From positions 47,095,229 through 47,159,228 of the forward strand of contig NC_088169.1 of the NCBI RefSeq assembly GCF_028769735.1: 64,000 bases of DNA. Reading direction: 5' to 3'. This DNA is from Zonotrichia leucophrys gambelii. Its lineage: Eukaryota; Chordata; Aves; Passeriformes; Passerellidae. Below, piece after piece: positions 38,631 through 51,800 of the stretch (its first letter is position 1; each line of letters begins with the position of its first letter). The notes under the pieces are model-generated. The model was given only the letters and a program-made list of their open reading frames with translations. It did not search any database and was not told the origin of the DNA. The position numbers were made by a program, and so were the translations under genes.

Positions 38631-38700
38631 CAAAACAAAACTAAAACCAAAAACAACCCCCTCCCCCACCCTGAAAAAAAAACAAAAAACAAGAAAACAA
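38631..38700. repeat. A/C-rich low-complexity tract
   Basis: A run of A with scattered C, including AACAACCCCCTCCCCCACCC. The near-palindrome GCTGGTTTTAAACCAGC follows immediately (38701-38717). Confidence 0.8.
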
Positions 38701-39510
38701 GCTGGTTTTAAACCAGCACATTTTATGGAGTAGCTTAACAGATACAATGAAAGAAAATGAAGTTGTACATCTGACAGTGCATAAAGGCAGATTGTGAGCC
38801 ATGGGACTGATGCAGCTTTGCATTTTGCTTAAAGAGAGAGATGGACAATATTTTCTCTTGCCTTTCTCAAAAATCAGATTATATCTGCATTAGTTCTACT
38901 TATGCACATGACAAAAGTCCAATAATAGACTAAATATATTGATCATTCTGGTTCAAAGCACTCTTTTATTATATGTTAGAGGCTGATCAGGCATAAAACC
39001 ATTTATACCTCTCCAAATGAAAACTCAGTTGTTTTTTTTTTTTTTCCATTTTCAAGACAGTAATTTACATTTACTGGTCTCTTACTTGAAGCTGTGTCTA
39101 TGAATTTCTTATCCTAGTGTAAGTCAGATCTTCAAGGTGGGTGAAACACTCCTCTTCAGACCTTTAAGTGGAATAATTTTAAGTAATTCTTGCCTGATGT
39201 ACCATGTTTCTTGCTGTTTAAAGCTGCTATCTTGATGTAGTAACAATACCTGTACATTGATAAGGTAACAAACCCAACTTATGTTACATCTTACATGTTC
39301 TGCATGTTACAAAACATGCCTGCAGTTTGCCATACAATCAGTGCCTCCATGTCGCACAATTACGTCTTTGCAGTAAATAAGTAAAGCATATGTTTTATAC
39401 TGAGAATGTGTGTATATTTTTAGAACTAGAAATTGTTAACTTTTGCTACAAGTTTTTATCCATTTGAAATGGTGTAGCTGTCAGAATTCTTGATGCCTTC
39501 CATTTTGAGA

Positions 39511-39640
39511 TTAGCTGCGTTGGTTAGAGCATGATGCTGGTAATGCCAATGTCACAGGGTTACATTTATGAATATTCATTTAAGAGTTGTAATTGATAAT
39601 CATTACGGATCCCTCCCAGCTCAGAATATTCTGTGATCCT
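39511..39640 (+). mobile_element. tRNA-Ile-derived SINE (TguSINE1-like)
   Basis: TTAGCTGCGTTGGTTAGAGC, then ATGATGCTGGTAATGCCAATGTCACAGGGTTAC, follows the D arm, anticodon arm (GCTGGTAATGCC) and T arm of tRNA-Ile, with a recognisable A box and a decayed B box. About 50 bases later comes a CR1-like tail (AGAATATTCTGTGATCC). A tRNA-Ile head joined to a CR1 tail is the architecture I recall for passerine TguSINE1. The missing 5' acceptor stem and decayed T arm rule out a functional tRNA. Confidence 0.75.
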
Positions 39641-40175
39641 AATGGATTCCTGTTCCACCCCTCTGTTATCTTTTATAGATGTTCTGATCTGGTGGTATCA
39701 GAAATAAATAGTCATTACCATGATGGATAACACTCACAAAATAATAAAATACAAATAAGTGAGATGTATGGATAGATCTTTGACTATTTTACGAGGATGA
39801 TAATGCAGAAAATTTGTTTCCATAATTTACTGTTAAGCAAAGAGTTGCTATGCATTATGGTCCAGAAACCACAGAAGAAGTACACAGGTACGTGGTTAAT
39901 AAGAGATGTGCAGGCCTTTCCCTAGTTCTCTCTGCAAAGGGAAAATTAACTTAAATGAAAGAAACTTGAACTTTCTGTTTCTGTGCCCTGTTTCCGTGTT
40001 CTGTTTCTGTGTTCTAATATTCTATGAATATTAGAAAAAAAAAAAGGTCCAAATTTGTTCACCTGCAAAACAGGATGACAAAACCTTTCAGCAGCTTGCT
40101 AACAAACCAGGAAAATGGGTAACCCATATATATGTGTAGTCTAACTTTACACTGAAGTTTCCCAGATAAACTAAC

Positions 40176-40265
40176 CTCATGATCAGAACCTCTTTCATTT
40201 TTCTGCATCTTGGCAGACAGTAACAGATACTACAAGCCTTCATAAAGTAGTTTTTAATGCCTTTC
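40176..40265 (-). CDS. Candidate internal exon, unidentified gene
   Basis: A good acceptor (TTTCACTCTTTCTATATAG) and donor (ATCATGAG|GTTAGT) bound 90 open bases in phase 2 at both ends. The peptide is basic with a cysteine cluster (CSICYCLPRC). Its phase does not join directly to the next candidate downstream, so if both are real at least one exon between them has been missed. Confidence 0.3.
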
Positions 40266-40378
40266 CTATATAGAAAGAGTGAAACTTGCAATGGAATGAC
40301 ACATTCTATTTTCAGTTGAGCAGTCTTGGGTGACATGCCCATATGCCAGTGATTCTGGAACAATGAACAACTATTTTA

Positions 40379-40402
40379 CCCTTGGATCCAAAGATCCAAG
40401 GG
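40379..40402. other. Perfect 10-bp inverted repeat
   Basis: CCCTTGGATC, the spacer CAAA, then GATCCAAGGG. No function is implied; it could form a short hairpin. Confidence 0.85.
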
Positions 40403-40549
40403 AAGTAACAGTGGCCCAAGATGACTTGCAGGGAGACCAGCAGTACCTTAGTCAGTCAGCAGCTCCTAGATTTTCACACTGCTTTTCCTTTCACATGTTC
40501 CTGGGGAGTTCTTTGGAAAGAAAAGAAATAAAACATGTGTGGTAAACAG

Positions 40550-43500
40550 ACTCATTCCAACCTTGTATCTCATGCTACATAAAGACAGTATCTACCATCA
40601 TTTTAGAAAAGCATACCTTCAGGAATCTGTGCTTCTTTGTTTCACAATATCTGGCAAGCAGCAGTTATTAAAGCCATTGAATGTCCAATTTGAACTCCTG
40701 ATGCAGTCACAGAGGATTTAGTTCAACAAAATCCTACCCTCAGAAATGTGTGCTCTCTTAAGTTAAAACTTTGAGGTGACTAGTAAGAGAAGTTATTGAA
40801 ACCAGTCCATTTAATTGTGGAAAATCAACATACACCAAAAGGTAAACCACATAATTTGCAGGAAGGCAACTCAATTAGCAGAAGAGGTGGATGGAATTCA
40901 GCTGCTGTTCCAGAGATATTTTCTACCTTTTATGCTGAAGTAATCTGATAAAACATTGAGTAACAAGATTCTGAAATTGAAAAATCTCTGATTCTCCTAG
41001 CCTATATATGTTTCCTAAAAATTATTCTTAAAAACCACATTTATTCTTTCTATATCTCTATCTAGCACACATTTTTGTTTATGTTTTAACACAAAGGAGC
41101 AAAATCCTTTAAAAGTACCTCATTATAAAATCATTATCTATATGATCTACAATATGCAGTTAGATAATTGTCCTGAAAGTTTAATGGTTCAATTTGAACC
41201 TGTTTAGATAAATTTTTAAAATCTGATGTAGTTTTCCCATGATTTGGGTGAGACTTTTGAAGACTTGCTTGTTTAATCAAAGATAAGGTTATGATGCTAT
41301 TTACTTATGTGCTTTAAACAGGAATCAGAAAAGTCTATTCCTCTTTGAAAAAGAAATGTTGGCATTTAAAACTTCAAAATAAGACATTTCTTCTAGTAGT
41401 ACTGAGTGAAATTACTAAATCCCTCATGATAGTCAGTATCGGTTGTTTTTCCTCAGTAAGTTGTCATTCTAGGTTCTGGACTTCAAGATAATCAGGGCAA
41501 ATTAAACCAAACCAAATTTTGTGGGGAAAAATGTATAATTTCTCCTTATGCCTAATAACATAGGGTTGAGTCACAACCCAGTCATTCAATCAGTTTTCAG
41601 GATGAAAGGGAACAGAAATTCAGTTATTCATACAACTTCATGTAGATGCATTTTAAATCATTGAAAATGCATATTGAGTCAGCAAGACCTTTGAGGCAGA
41701 TTGACCCATTTTGCTTTCAGAAAGCTGCCTTATGAATAAAAACCATTCAGATTATCTACAAAATGGAGATCACTCAGATTATCTAATAGATGGAGAAAGC
41801 TTTAAGGAGGTAAGGTAGGAATACAAGTTAAAAAAAAATAGTAATTTTTTCTTCTTGTTGTGTTGGGACTTTGTAGAATGGGTCTCAGCTTTCAGGACTG
41901 TTTTTAATTAACTCAAGATACCTTATGAGCTGACATCACTTACGGTGCCTACCATGTCCCTTTTTTCAGTCTCTGCTTGAGCTGCTATTTCCTAGTTCCT
42001 TCCTGTGATTTTTATATTTGCTGCTACAGTCACACACTCTACTCTGGAGTCGCCTTTCTTCTAGGTACACTCAGTTGCTTTTCAAGGAAGGAATAGTCTT
42101 CCTTTCTTCCTGAGCATGTGACCTGTCTATAATGTATTTCAAAGGGAAATAAATGTGAAAGAACAAATAATATGCTCTGATACTGAAAGGAAGTATAGTA
42201 TCTATTTGGAGATAGGTTCCCTCTGACAGAAGGCAAAATGTAGTAAAATAATGTTAGGTAGTTTGGGGCTTCTTTTTTCTTAGGATTTGGCCCTTACATA
42301 GGTTACCTTTTGTTGTAGAACATTTATCTACAATTGTCTTTCAAAAAAAATTACTAGTAAACATTAAAGCAAAATATATTTTATATCATGCAGAAAAAGA
42401 AAAATTATATGAATTCAATATGCTCAGCAAAGAAACTGCAGGAAATCTTGTTTGCATAGAGAAACACTTTTTAGATTATTTTTACTGGAATTTATTGTAG
42501 TTCAATAAAAAATATTTTACAAGACCAGTTCTTCTAACACTAATATTTTATTGTATATTCTTCATTGAATGTTTAATTATATGCTAATTACCTTGAGAGC
42601 AGAAGCAGATTCTTACTAAAAAAAATATTATTTCACAGACAAAATTTTTTGCAGAAATATGTTTTTGGCTAAACACATAAAATTTTTTTATGTGACAGTT
42701 GAGTCACCTCTATTTACGGTTTTACTTCAAAGTGCCTAAGTGCAAAACTCTTTTTTTTTGGCTGAAGACTCCAATTTGATCCCTAACCATTTCTTCTAAG
42801 CTCTTTCCTTCACACATTGTAAGATTATTCTGGAGTGAAAAGAAGCCTGTCATAGTTGCACTGATACAGACCATCACAAAAGGGATTCTGTTGATAGATT
42901 TTGATTAGCTCCATATTGTCTAAAGGTAAATTTAATCAAGCCTAGACACATACAAAAGTATTAGTAGCAGTAGTAGTAGATTGATCTGCTGGATCTTTTG
43001 TTGCAGATAGAATGTACTTAACACCATAACAAAGCTTTGACTAGCAATGTTATCATCATGTGGGGCTATGACATGGAGCATTTATATTCATTGACCCTTG
43101 GAACTTTTCCAATAACTAAGATAGGTAGCCATTGAGCATATTGAACTTGGAAAATGGCTTTAGAAGAAAGTCAGTGCAGATTAAGCTAATTTGCTTGTAT
43201 AGCCCCTCAAGATACATTCTTCCTGCCGTAAAATGTTACAGCAAACACTGTAATTAAACTGCATACAGACACAACAGAGCTCTTCCATTTTTACTGCACA
43301 CACTCCAGGCCTCCACTCTGTCATTTCAAATCTCCAAATGTTCTTACAACCCGCAAGGGGTCCAAGACTGTCTGATAGTGACACATTTCTTATAGCTAAG
43401 GATAGCAGTGGAAAGCCAATTATAATAGCTTCCCTACTAGGTCCTGTGGTGTTTGAATCTTTGTAACCCTTGTGGGTTAGTTTTCTCTGAACTGGACTGT

Positions 43501-44495
43501 TAAATTTCTAAAGAGACCGCCCTTAGAGGCAGTCACCACTTTCTGAATCAGAACTGATGAGGAACACTGTGGAGGAGACATGCTGTGCTCTTTCAGGAGC
43601 ATTTTATTATAGTTACTTACGCTTTGTTAAGTTTAAACTTTCAAAATGAAGTTGAGGTGAAGGCAGTTGTGCTACACCATCACTTCTCATTGCCACTCAC
43701 TTATAAAAGAGAAGGTATTTTTAAAAGATTGTATTTATACCTGAAGTCCATCCTTGCCTATACCTTGCTGCAAACTCAACTGTTAAAATACTGCACTCCC
43801 AAGTCCAAGCATATAAGATTTTGCACTGGATAGAACATGATATGTGCCCTGTAAATAATTAATTTGGAATCTTCTTGAAGTTTAATGACATGATTCAGGA
43901 TAAAAGCCAATTAAATCAAGTTTTTCTGACTGGCAGAAAAATTAATATTTCTCACACATAGTTGGCTTTTACATCAAATCGGGAGCAGCTTAAAAATTAA
44001 AAACCAACTAAATTTAATGAGAGTGACCTTGAAAGGACAAAACATAGGATCAAGAGGAAAAGATAGTCAGTAGCCTAAGGGAAAGAAAAAAAATCACTTT
44101 AGAGGTTTATATTCTGTAATTTTCTTTATTATTTGCTAGTGTAAAATCAGATCACAAAGATCTAAAAGAATAATTTTACAAGAAGATTAAATTTTTAGTG
44201 ACTGCAACTCTTTGTGAAATCAATTAATAGTTTCACACTGTCTCTCCATTTTGCTCCCAAGAACTACAGGTAAAAATATGAAAATGGGAAGATTTTATCT
44301 TAGTATTTTCAGTATAAAATTTTCCATAAACCTCCAGAAATTTACATATTTTTCAATCTATCAGTCACACTGAAAAATTCTTTCCTCCTCCAAAATTTGA
44401 GCAGAAATACAGCAGATTACAACTTTCTTAACTAGACAGTGTTTTAGAACACTTTTGAACTTCTTCTTTTCTCTCTGACAATGTTAGAGATAAAC
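40550..44495. other. AT-rich sequence without recognised gene
   Basis: Several minus-strand fragments look mildly protein-like (for example near 41.94 kb, with a perfect GTAAGT donor but no acceptor). None has two good splice sites. Confidence 0.5.
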
Positions 44496-44499
44496 AGAA

Positions 44500-44838
44500 G
44501 AGCTAGGGCTTTGGGCTTGTCTAGTTTGGAGAAAAGGAGACTGAGGGGTGACCTCATTGCTTTCTAGTGATGGAATATAGGGAAATGGTTCAAAATTGTG
44601 TCAAGAGAAGTTTACAGGTAAAATGAGGAAGCATTTCTTTATCCAGTGTGTGGTCAAACACTGGAACAGGCTTCCGAGGGAGGTGGTCGCTACTCCAGGC
44701 CTGTCAGAGTTTAAGGGGCATTTATTTGGAAAATGCCCTTAATAACATGCTTTAAATTTGGTGAACACTGAAGTGTTCAGGCAGCTGGACTAGATGATCA
44801 CTGTAGGTCTCTTCCAACTGAAAAATGATCCATTCTGT
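44500..44838 (+). mobile_element. CR1 LINE 3' end
   Basis: The best CR1 in the window. Landmarks in order are GGAGAAAAGGAGACTGAGGGG, TGACCTCATTGCT, AAACACTGGAACAGGCTTCC, GAGGGAGGTGGT, a stretch ending CAGCTGGACTAGATGATC and TAGGTCTCTTCCAACTG. These cover the end of the reverse-transcriptase ORF and the 3' UTR. The tail repeat is reduced to ATCCATTCTGTTC. It is 5'-truncated and not coding-competent. Confidence 0.88.
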
Positions 44839-44839
44839 T

Positions 44840-46370
44840 CAGTCAAGTAGAGGAACATGTATGTCATCATCAAAGTTCTTCTTTCATGCCAGCTCCTTTT
44901 TTATTCTCCTGAGTTAATTTGAATCTTAGGTGCATTTCTTTCTCTCTCTTTTTTATTTTCATTTTTCTTTGGTCCACTTGTAAGACATACTTTCAAAGTA
45001 TTTGAAGTGTATCTCTTTCATTATTCGATCAAATTTAAGCTAATCAGAAATCACACCTAATGTATCATTCTTCCTCTGCAGAGTAATTTGATTAATCTGT
45101 AAGGAACTGGTCCTAAGCTATTAATGAAGAATGGACTTCCCTAGGTATACATGTATCCAGGGAACCTCTTGACATAACTTTAAATGGTTGGAAAGAAGCT
45201 GAAAATACTGAGCTCATTAGAGTAACCCAGGGTTGAACTCTTTCACATTTGAAATAGTTTAAGTAATCCAACAGTTTAAACATGACTAATATGACTTTCT
45301 TTAGGAAAGAAAATTTATTTTAAATTAAACATCCTGCAAAATGCTGTGGAATATTATCATCCTGCATTAATAGTAACATATTCCACAAATTCATTATTTC
45401 TGATCATGTAGTCCCATTCTTTGTTTAAAGCAATATTAAGTTCAAAATCAGACCAGATTGCTTTGCTCCTTCTACATAAAGTTTTGAAATTCTCAGCCAC
45501 TCTGAGGAGCCTTCTGCAGTGCTGATTTTTTACTGACTGGTGCTGAATACCAGCCTTTACCTTATTTAATGTACTGAAATAAAATATGTGATACATATTT
45601 AGGTGTGTGCCTGGTCTCCAGACAGAGCATAAATCACAAGCGGCCATGCTTTTAATTTTTAACCAACTTTCCGTACATCTCATAATTCTACATGTTGGAG
45701 TTTTGGTTTGTTTTTTTTGTTTGGTTGGAGCAGGGGGTGTGTGAGTCTGTTTTTTGGTGGTTGGGATTTTTCCCATGCTATAGCATATTTTCAGCTTTGG
45801 TAATGCAGGCAAGATACACAAAAGTATTAGCAAGCTTCTCACTTCTGTAAACTTTTTATGATTGCAAATAAAGGAGCTGGCAGTGAAGGGTTGCTACTTA
45901 TTCTAGACCAACCTGAAATGGATATTTCCTAACTTACAGCTCTGCTTACTCAGTAGTTATTTAGATCGTGTTTTAAGAATTTATTTTACTGAAGTCATAA
46001 CTTATGAATGGCCAACACAGTTAATGTTTTGTTTCTGGGTGGTGTCAATGTTTATAAAGAAAAAAAAAAGAAATCACAAGATTTCTGCATATATGTCAGT
46101 CATATGTTTACATGAATAATGAGTCTTCCAGGAGCATTTTCAAAGAGATCAAATGATCAATTGTAACATTTTTTCTGAAGGAATATATTCTTGTTATACA
46201 CTTACCTATTTAGTTTTTTTAACACAAAGACCAAAGCAAATACATGCAATTTGCATGCTTTTTATCTGTCTCCAAATTTAATCATTCATGACTATCGAAC
46301 CTCATAAATTTCTTTTTAAAATTAAATACTACATTTAAGGTGAAGATGCAATAAAAAAAAAAACTCCTGG
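44840..46370. other. AT-rich sequence with a 161-codon minus ORF of unknown status
   Basis: The minus ORF at 45357-45842 is the longest in the window, but its 5' third runs through a T/G-rich low-complexity patch (45695-45770). The 3' part, after a good acceptor-like site (TATTTTATTTCAG near 45578), is hydrophilic and ends at a stop. It could be a terminal exon or chance; I recognise no family. Confidence 0.35.
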
Positions 46371-46374
46371 TTTT

Positions 46375-47115
46375 TAAGAAATTTAGTGGTGTTCTTCCTT
46401 CTACCCCAAACTGACCTGCATTCCCCTGCTCAAGACATAACCACCGGTGGCAAGCATAACAGATGCATTTGGCAGCGATGGCCGCAAGTAGCTCAAAGTG
46501 GATTTGGGGGAGGCGGATAGCAACACAACAGCCAAAGGTTAATTTAAACAATGCACCCAACCTAATCAAAGCACTGGTAGACGTCCAACTCAAGCCAAAT
46601 TTGGAAGAAACTAACATCTCTAGTCAGTATGCAAATATGATGATGAGTCAATAATTTTACCCCTGAAATAGTGAGCTGCCCAAGAGCCCTTTGAGCAATC
46701 CCACATGGCAGAGGACTGCATCACAGGATCTTACTCCAAGCATGGACAAGTTTATGCCTGCCACAGAGATTCCTTGTTCCTCAATACTGAGAAATTTCTT
46801 GCCTCAACAGATCCACCACAAGGGGCTAATAGCTTGCTGGACTTTGTAAACTTTGCTAAGGTTATATCTTAGATTCAATGTGCACATTTAATCACTCAGA
46901 CATAAACCTTTGACTAAGCCTGTGACTAGGACAGAATTCAGGTGTACCCAGGCTCTTTTGAGTAGAAAGAAAGCGAGAGTGTAATCTCTAAACTTTGTGA
47001 CTCAAAGGGAGGGCCTCTAATGTGTCTGGCTCACCCCATCCGCTGTGTAGTAAATAATCAAGAGCACCTTGCCATGAAATCTTGTTAAACCACTGTCTCA
47101 TTTACTATAAAACTT
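46375..47115 (+). mobile_element. Probable decayed LTR
   Basis: The final part (GTGTAGTAAATAATCAAGAGC, CCTTGCCATGAAATC, TTGTTAAACCACTGTCTC) resembles the poly(A)/U5 end of bird ERV LTRs as I recall them, and the block is richer in GC and CpG than its flanks. The 5' boundary is not identifiable, and the 111-codon minus ORF inside is a shadow. Confidence 0.35.
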
Positions 47116-47530
47116 TTTTAAATGTTGGTTTAGATCCATAAACATACTGCAACTTCTCTCTTACAAGTGAAGTGCATTATTTCATCCACAACAAAAATGT
47201 CTGCGATATGTGAAATTCAATTATGCACATTATTTTTGAGGTGTTTGGATAGCCCAGAGAGGCATCCAGACATGACAAAAAAAATGAGAAAGACTAGGCA
47301 ATTCTTGTGGCCTTTAGGTTATTACAATTTACAATCAAAAGAAATAGAAAAACAGAAAAGAGAAGATGATGTTTTGGTGTTTTCTCAAAATGGACACAAA
47401 TAATTAAAAAAAACCCATTGTGAATAGAGAAAAAAAATTCTAATAAACCACCATGTCATCAGTCTCAAAAAATGAAAACTCTAATCTCACTCTACAGATT
47501 AGAACACAAAAATGGAAAAAAAAAAGAATA

Positions 47531-47569
47531 TGGGATCTCAATATGGGATCTCAATACAGGATCTCAAGA
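47531..47569. repeat. 13-bp triplication
   Basis: TGGGATCTCAATA occurs twice exactly and a third time with changes (CAGGATCTCAAGA). Confidence 0.9.
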
Positions 47570-47694
47570 TCGAGGCAGAACTATTGTTCTTAAGAGGAAT
47601 GCTTGTCATTGCATTTGTTATGTAAATGCCATTTTATACACTTATACCTTACAGACAATATAAGTTTCTACTTTTATACTATTATTAGTTAGTA

Positions 47695-47740
47695 ATTTTA
47701 GATAGTTGTGCAAATTTTAGATAGCTGTGCAAATTTTAGA
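47695..47740. repeat. 19-bp tandem repeat, 2.4 copies
   Basis: ATTTTAGATAGTTGTGCAA, then the same with one T-to-C change, then the start of a third copy. Confidence 0.9.
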
Positions 47741-48726
47741 AATGTCAGTATGATACATCAACAAAATGATCAGAATTCGACTTTCAGGCCAAATCTGGTA
47801 TTACCAGATTACCATTATAAATTTATTACCATTATAAATCTGATATTACCGAGCCTAAAATTTTAAGTCAATGTCAGAACTGTTGCTCAGTGATGTGTAA
47901 TATCATTTCTTTTGGAAAGCTGTCTCACCAGAAACAGCAAGTTGCTTATATGACAAGTATTTTCTTTGGTTGTCACACACCAAAAGATGCTGACCTGTAG
48001 GACAGTCTTCACAGAAATAATGTCGACTCTCTTTTAGTGGAATTCTCTTTCAAAGGAATCTTTGATGTTATATGTCTTCCAGTTTGGCTTAAAGTATGCA
48101 AACTTTCCTGCTGTACTGACTGACTTCTAGATTGCTTCCCTTTGGTCTGCTAAGTTTGTGTCACTAAAAGCAATGTTCTCCTTACTGATACTTACATAGT
48201 TAATTCTCCTACACAGGGTATGTATTTGCTCATAATATAATGGGAAGGTGGGCCTGTGCTTTCACTTGCATTTACCTTGCAACTATACTGTTGGGAGTGA
48301 CAGTGTTTGCAGCGCTGGAAAAGTTTAAAGAATGTGAAGATATGAGTTTATAAGTGGAATAAGTATGCATTTAATTGAAGTATTGATTGTGTACAGAGGG
48401 GTTGTCTCATTTAACTTTAGACAGCTAAAATATAGAAACCTACCTTTGATCTGGACATTTTCTCATCTTTTCTGTTCTGGAAGTGAAAGCAAAACCAATG
48501 TATGTTAGATATGTATATATCTATGCATAATAACTCTATAACTTCTAATCTACACTCTGAAAGTGACTAGTTTTCTACTTTGACTCAAATATTCTTGATG
48601 GAAGGAAAGAAATATGAAAGAACCAGGCTTTTTTCAGTGTTTTCCAGAGAAAGGATAGGAGTCAATTCATACAAACTGAAATCCATGACATTTTGTCTTC
48701 ACAAAAACAAAAAACAAAATTACTCT

Positions 48727-48892
48727 GGGGGTAGTAAACAGAGGTGGCCCAGAAGAGATACCCTTGGAGATAATCAAAACTCGACTGGATAAAGCCATAA
48801 ACAACAAAATCTGCCTGACCTTGCTTGAACAAGAATAGATGATCAAAAGTGGTCCATTCCAATTTCAACAACTCTGTGATTCTGTGATTCTC
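48727..48892 (+). mobile_element. CR1 LINE 3' end with tail repeat
   Basis: AGAGGTGGCCCAGAAGAGAT, CCCTTGGAGATAATCAAAAC, CTGGATAAAGCC, GAATAGATGATCAAAAGTGG and CCATTCCAATTTCAACAA lead into two tandem CTGTGATT units (48873-48889). This is the standard CR1 3' UTR and tail. Confidence 0.85.
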
Positions 48893-51800
48893 TTGCTTTT
48901 GGTTATCAAAAGTTATGTTATCTCTGCTGATGTCTAATGTCATATTTGTAAATAATAGATTCCTTTCTAATGATCATTCAGAGCCTCCTGGTGCTTGAGA
49001 AAAGCCACTAATTATTCCTCCAAACTGAATCATCAAAAACAAATAAAAGACTTCAAAGAGCTATTCAAGGTGTGATTAGAATAATCTGATATCAACAACA
49101 AAGTCATAAAAAATTAAAAATATAGCAACTGCAGCAAATAGAGGTAGATGTGTAATTATGTTAATATTATGTAAAAATCTACAGGATATCTTCCAGGTCC
49201 ACAGGAAACCATTCAAATCCTAGCAATGCCAATAGACAATAAAGTAAACTGCAGCACAAGAAGTAGACACAAATGAACTTAATCATATTAATCTAAGGAC
49301 TAATAATGCAATAAAATAGCTAGTGCTGGGCCATTTCAAATTAAAACTCCTTTTCGCTGATAACTTAAACAAACTAAATAAGAAAAATGGCTGTATTCCT
49401 ACCTTTGAAACAGCCCTTTGAAAATGTAACTGGGCAGACTTAAATTGTCATGTTCACAAAAATTATTATTAGAACATCCAAGCAAATGTATAAAGTAAAA
49501 ATTGAGCTGTTTTCTTTTCCCTAGGTGCTTATAAGTGCTATTGCCCCCAAGGTATCATTACACTAGTTCTACAAAGACTTAAATATTCATTTAGTGCTGT
49601 GTATTCTATTAAATCATCTTCTCTTTTGGTCTCTTTCCCAGAGTATATAGAAAATTAAAAACACACCTCTATTTCATCTTCTTTCCCTTTTGGAATATTA
49701 GCATACCACCAAAAAATACCTATTTTTTAAAAAAGAGAGCTTCTGTACTATGTAATTAGTTATTTCTTTTAAAGATTTGCAAAATACAGCTTCCAGGTTT
49801 TCAAGAAACTGATTTGGCTACTAATATAATATTTTTAGCTGCTGATACAGGGGAGAATACTCAATCATCCTTTAGTATATAATTCTTTGCACAAAATAAA
49901 AATAGAAGTATTTATTGTACTTTTTCTTAATTAAATTAGGGGTTTTTTTTTAGGTATTAAATTTAGCTTTGTCATTTGTTAGTCTTGCTGTGCAACTCAC
50001 GGGATTTATTTGATTGACAATGTGTTCAAATACTTTACCACATTTATTTTAGGCTTTTGCTCCTCTCCTTCCAAGAAGACAGACTGCCCTATAATATTTA
50101 TAGTGTTGTTATTTGATTTTTATTTAATTTGTAAAAATAGAAAGCTTGATAATTATTTGACTATAGTTCAATATGTATCTAATAGTTTGAAAACAGGAGC
50201 TTTGGAAAGTACATACCTTTCTGAATTGATTGTTGCAGATCAGGAGGGACACACTAAAAAATTGCAAAAAAATAACCTTACCAGAAAAGTATTTATGGGA
50301 CACTGGATCTCAACTTAGCCTCTACAAATTGTGACAGAAGTTGAGATAATTGGCTCAAAGTGGATCTCGACCTGTAAATGTAGGTTTCAGACTGAATCTC
50401 ATCAAGTAAGTGAAGACATTTAAAAGTCTTTCAAGCTACATTGCCTGTGGAAGACTGAATTTTTTGGAGAAAAAAATTCACTAGCTATTGGAAATATGTG
50501 TTCGGAAAATGGTGAAGTGAAATATATAATCCATTCTAAAAATTAATAATTATTAAAATCACCTCAACATGGAATCATTAATATGGGAAAGGAGTCAGAG
50601 AAGAACCTTCCTTACACCCACAACCCAGATATTCACACACATTGATAAAATCTTTCTGAGAATTCATTTTTTCCTGGCTGAGCACTTACAGCTCTCAGAT
50701 TTTCCTCATATGATGAATGCTCCCATTCCTTAATCATCCCCACGGTCCTTTATTAAACTTGTTGCTAGCATGTCTACATACTACTTGTACTGGAGACCTC
50801 AGAAGCTGGACCTGGAATTCCAGATGATGCCTTCCCTCTTACTCTTTCCCAGGTAAGTGCTCTGGGCACTGTGAGTTGTGCGGCAAGCAATGTATACAAG
50901 TTTTTATGTATATAAGATTTTATGTATCTATGTCCCATTTGCATTCATTCTGTACGTACGTGCCAGTAATACATCTTCAGTCTCACTGCTGGCTGGACCT
51001 GGAGACATAAAGAAACAGCAGCCTCACCTCTCATGGGCTGCTGAATCTGGCATGATACATCTGCCTCTAATAACTCTAAACATAGGAATATCCTTGATCA
51101 AAAATCCCTGAGTTATGACTTTGACCAATTTTAAAAGACTGTGGCAAGTACATACTGCAAGAAACTAAACCCTAAATAATGGAATATTAACTTCATCGTT
51201 GTCCTTTCTCTGTGATTTTTACTTTTTACTAGTACTTAAAAAAAATCACTTTTATTACGCATATTCATAAGTGTATTTGCTTACACAACCTACCTCTATA
51301 ACTTCTGATCCTACAATAGCAGATATCAGCCATTAATTTCTTTGTACCAATTAAGTAAAACTTCATTTTGTATTTTTTTACCTAACAGCTTCAAAAATTC
51401 TTAAGATCACAGTAATCCTGCAAACATACAATATTTTAAACAATGGTTTAAAATTATTAATTTAATTGGTACTTATGATAATTTAAGTGACACATCAGAT
51501 CTTAGATATTCCAAAATCTCTCTTACCAATCTTCTGATTGAACCAAAAATATGTACTAGACTCACTAGAAAGTTCATGTCATTTGAGCTATAAAGACCTT
51601 TCTTCAAACGTAGAACATCTATAGGTATAAACTTTTAGAGGCAGAGCATGCCTTAAAGAAAAAAGATAAAGGCATTATATTAAATTATTTTCCAAAGAAA
51701 AATTGTGATGTCTCCCTAAAAATTATTATTAGAAGACTTACATTTCACAGCACAATGTCAATGTGAGCATAGATATATAAGAAAGCTACACATTTCTCAT

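Noticed and set aside
39511..39585. Functional tRNA-Ile gene
   Set aside because: The acceptor stem is absent, the T arm is degenerate and the head continues into a CR1-like tail, so it is a SINE.
45357..45842. 161-codon minus-strand ORF as an intact gene
   Set aside because: Its first third is low-complexity Thr/Lys/Pro from a T/G-rich tract and no family is recognisable; only the 3' part might be an exon.
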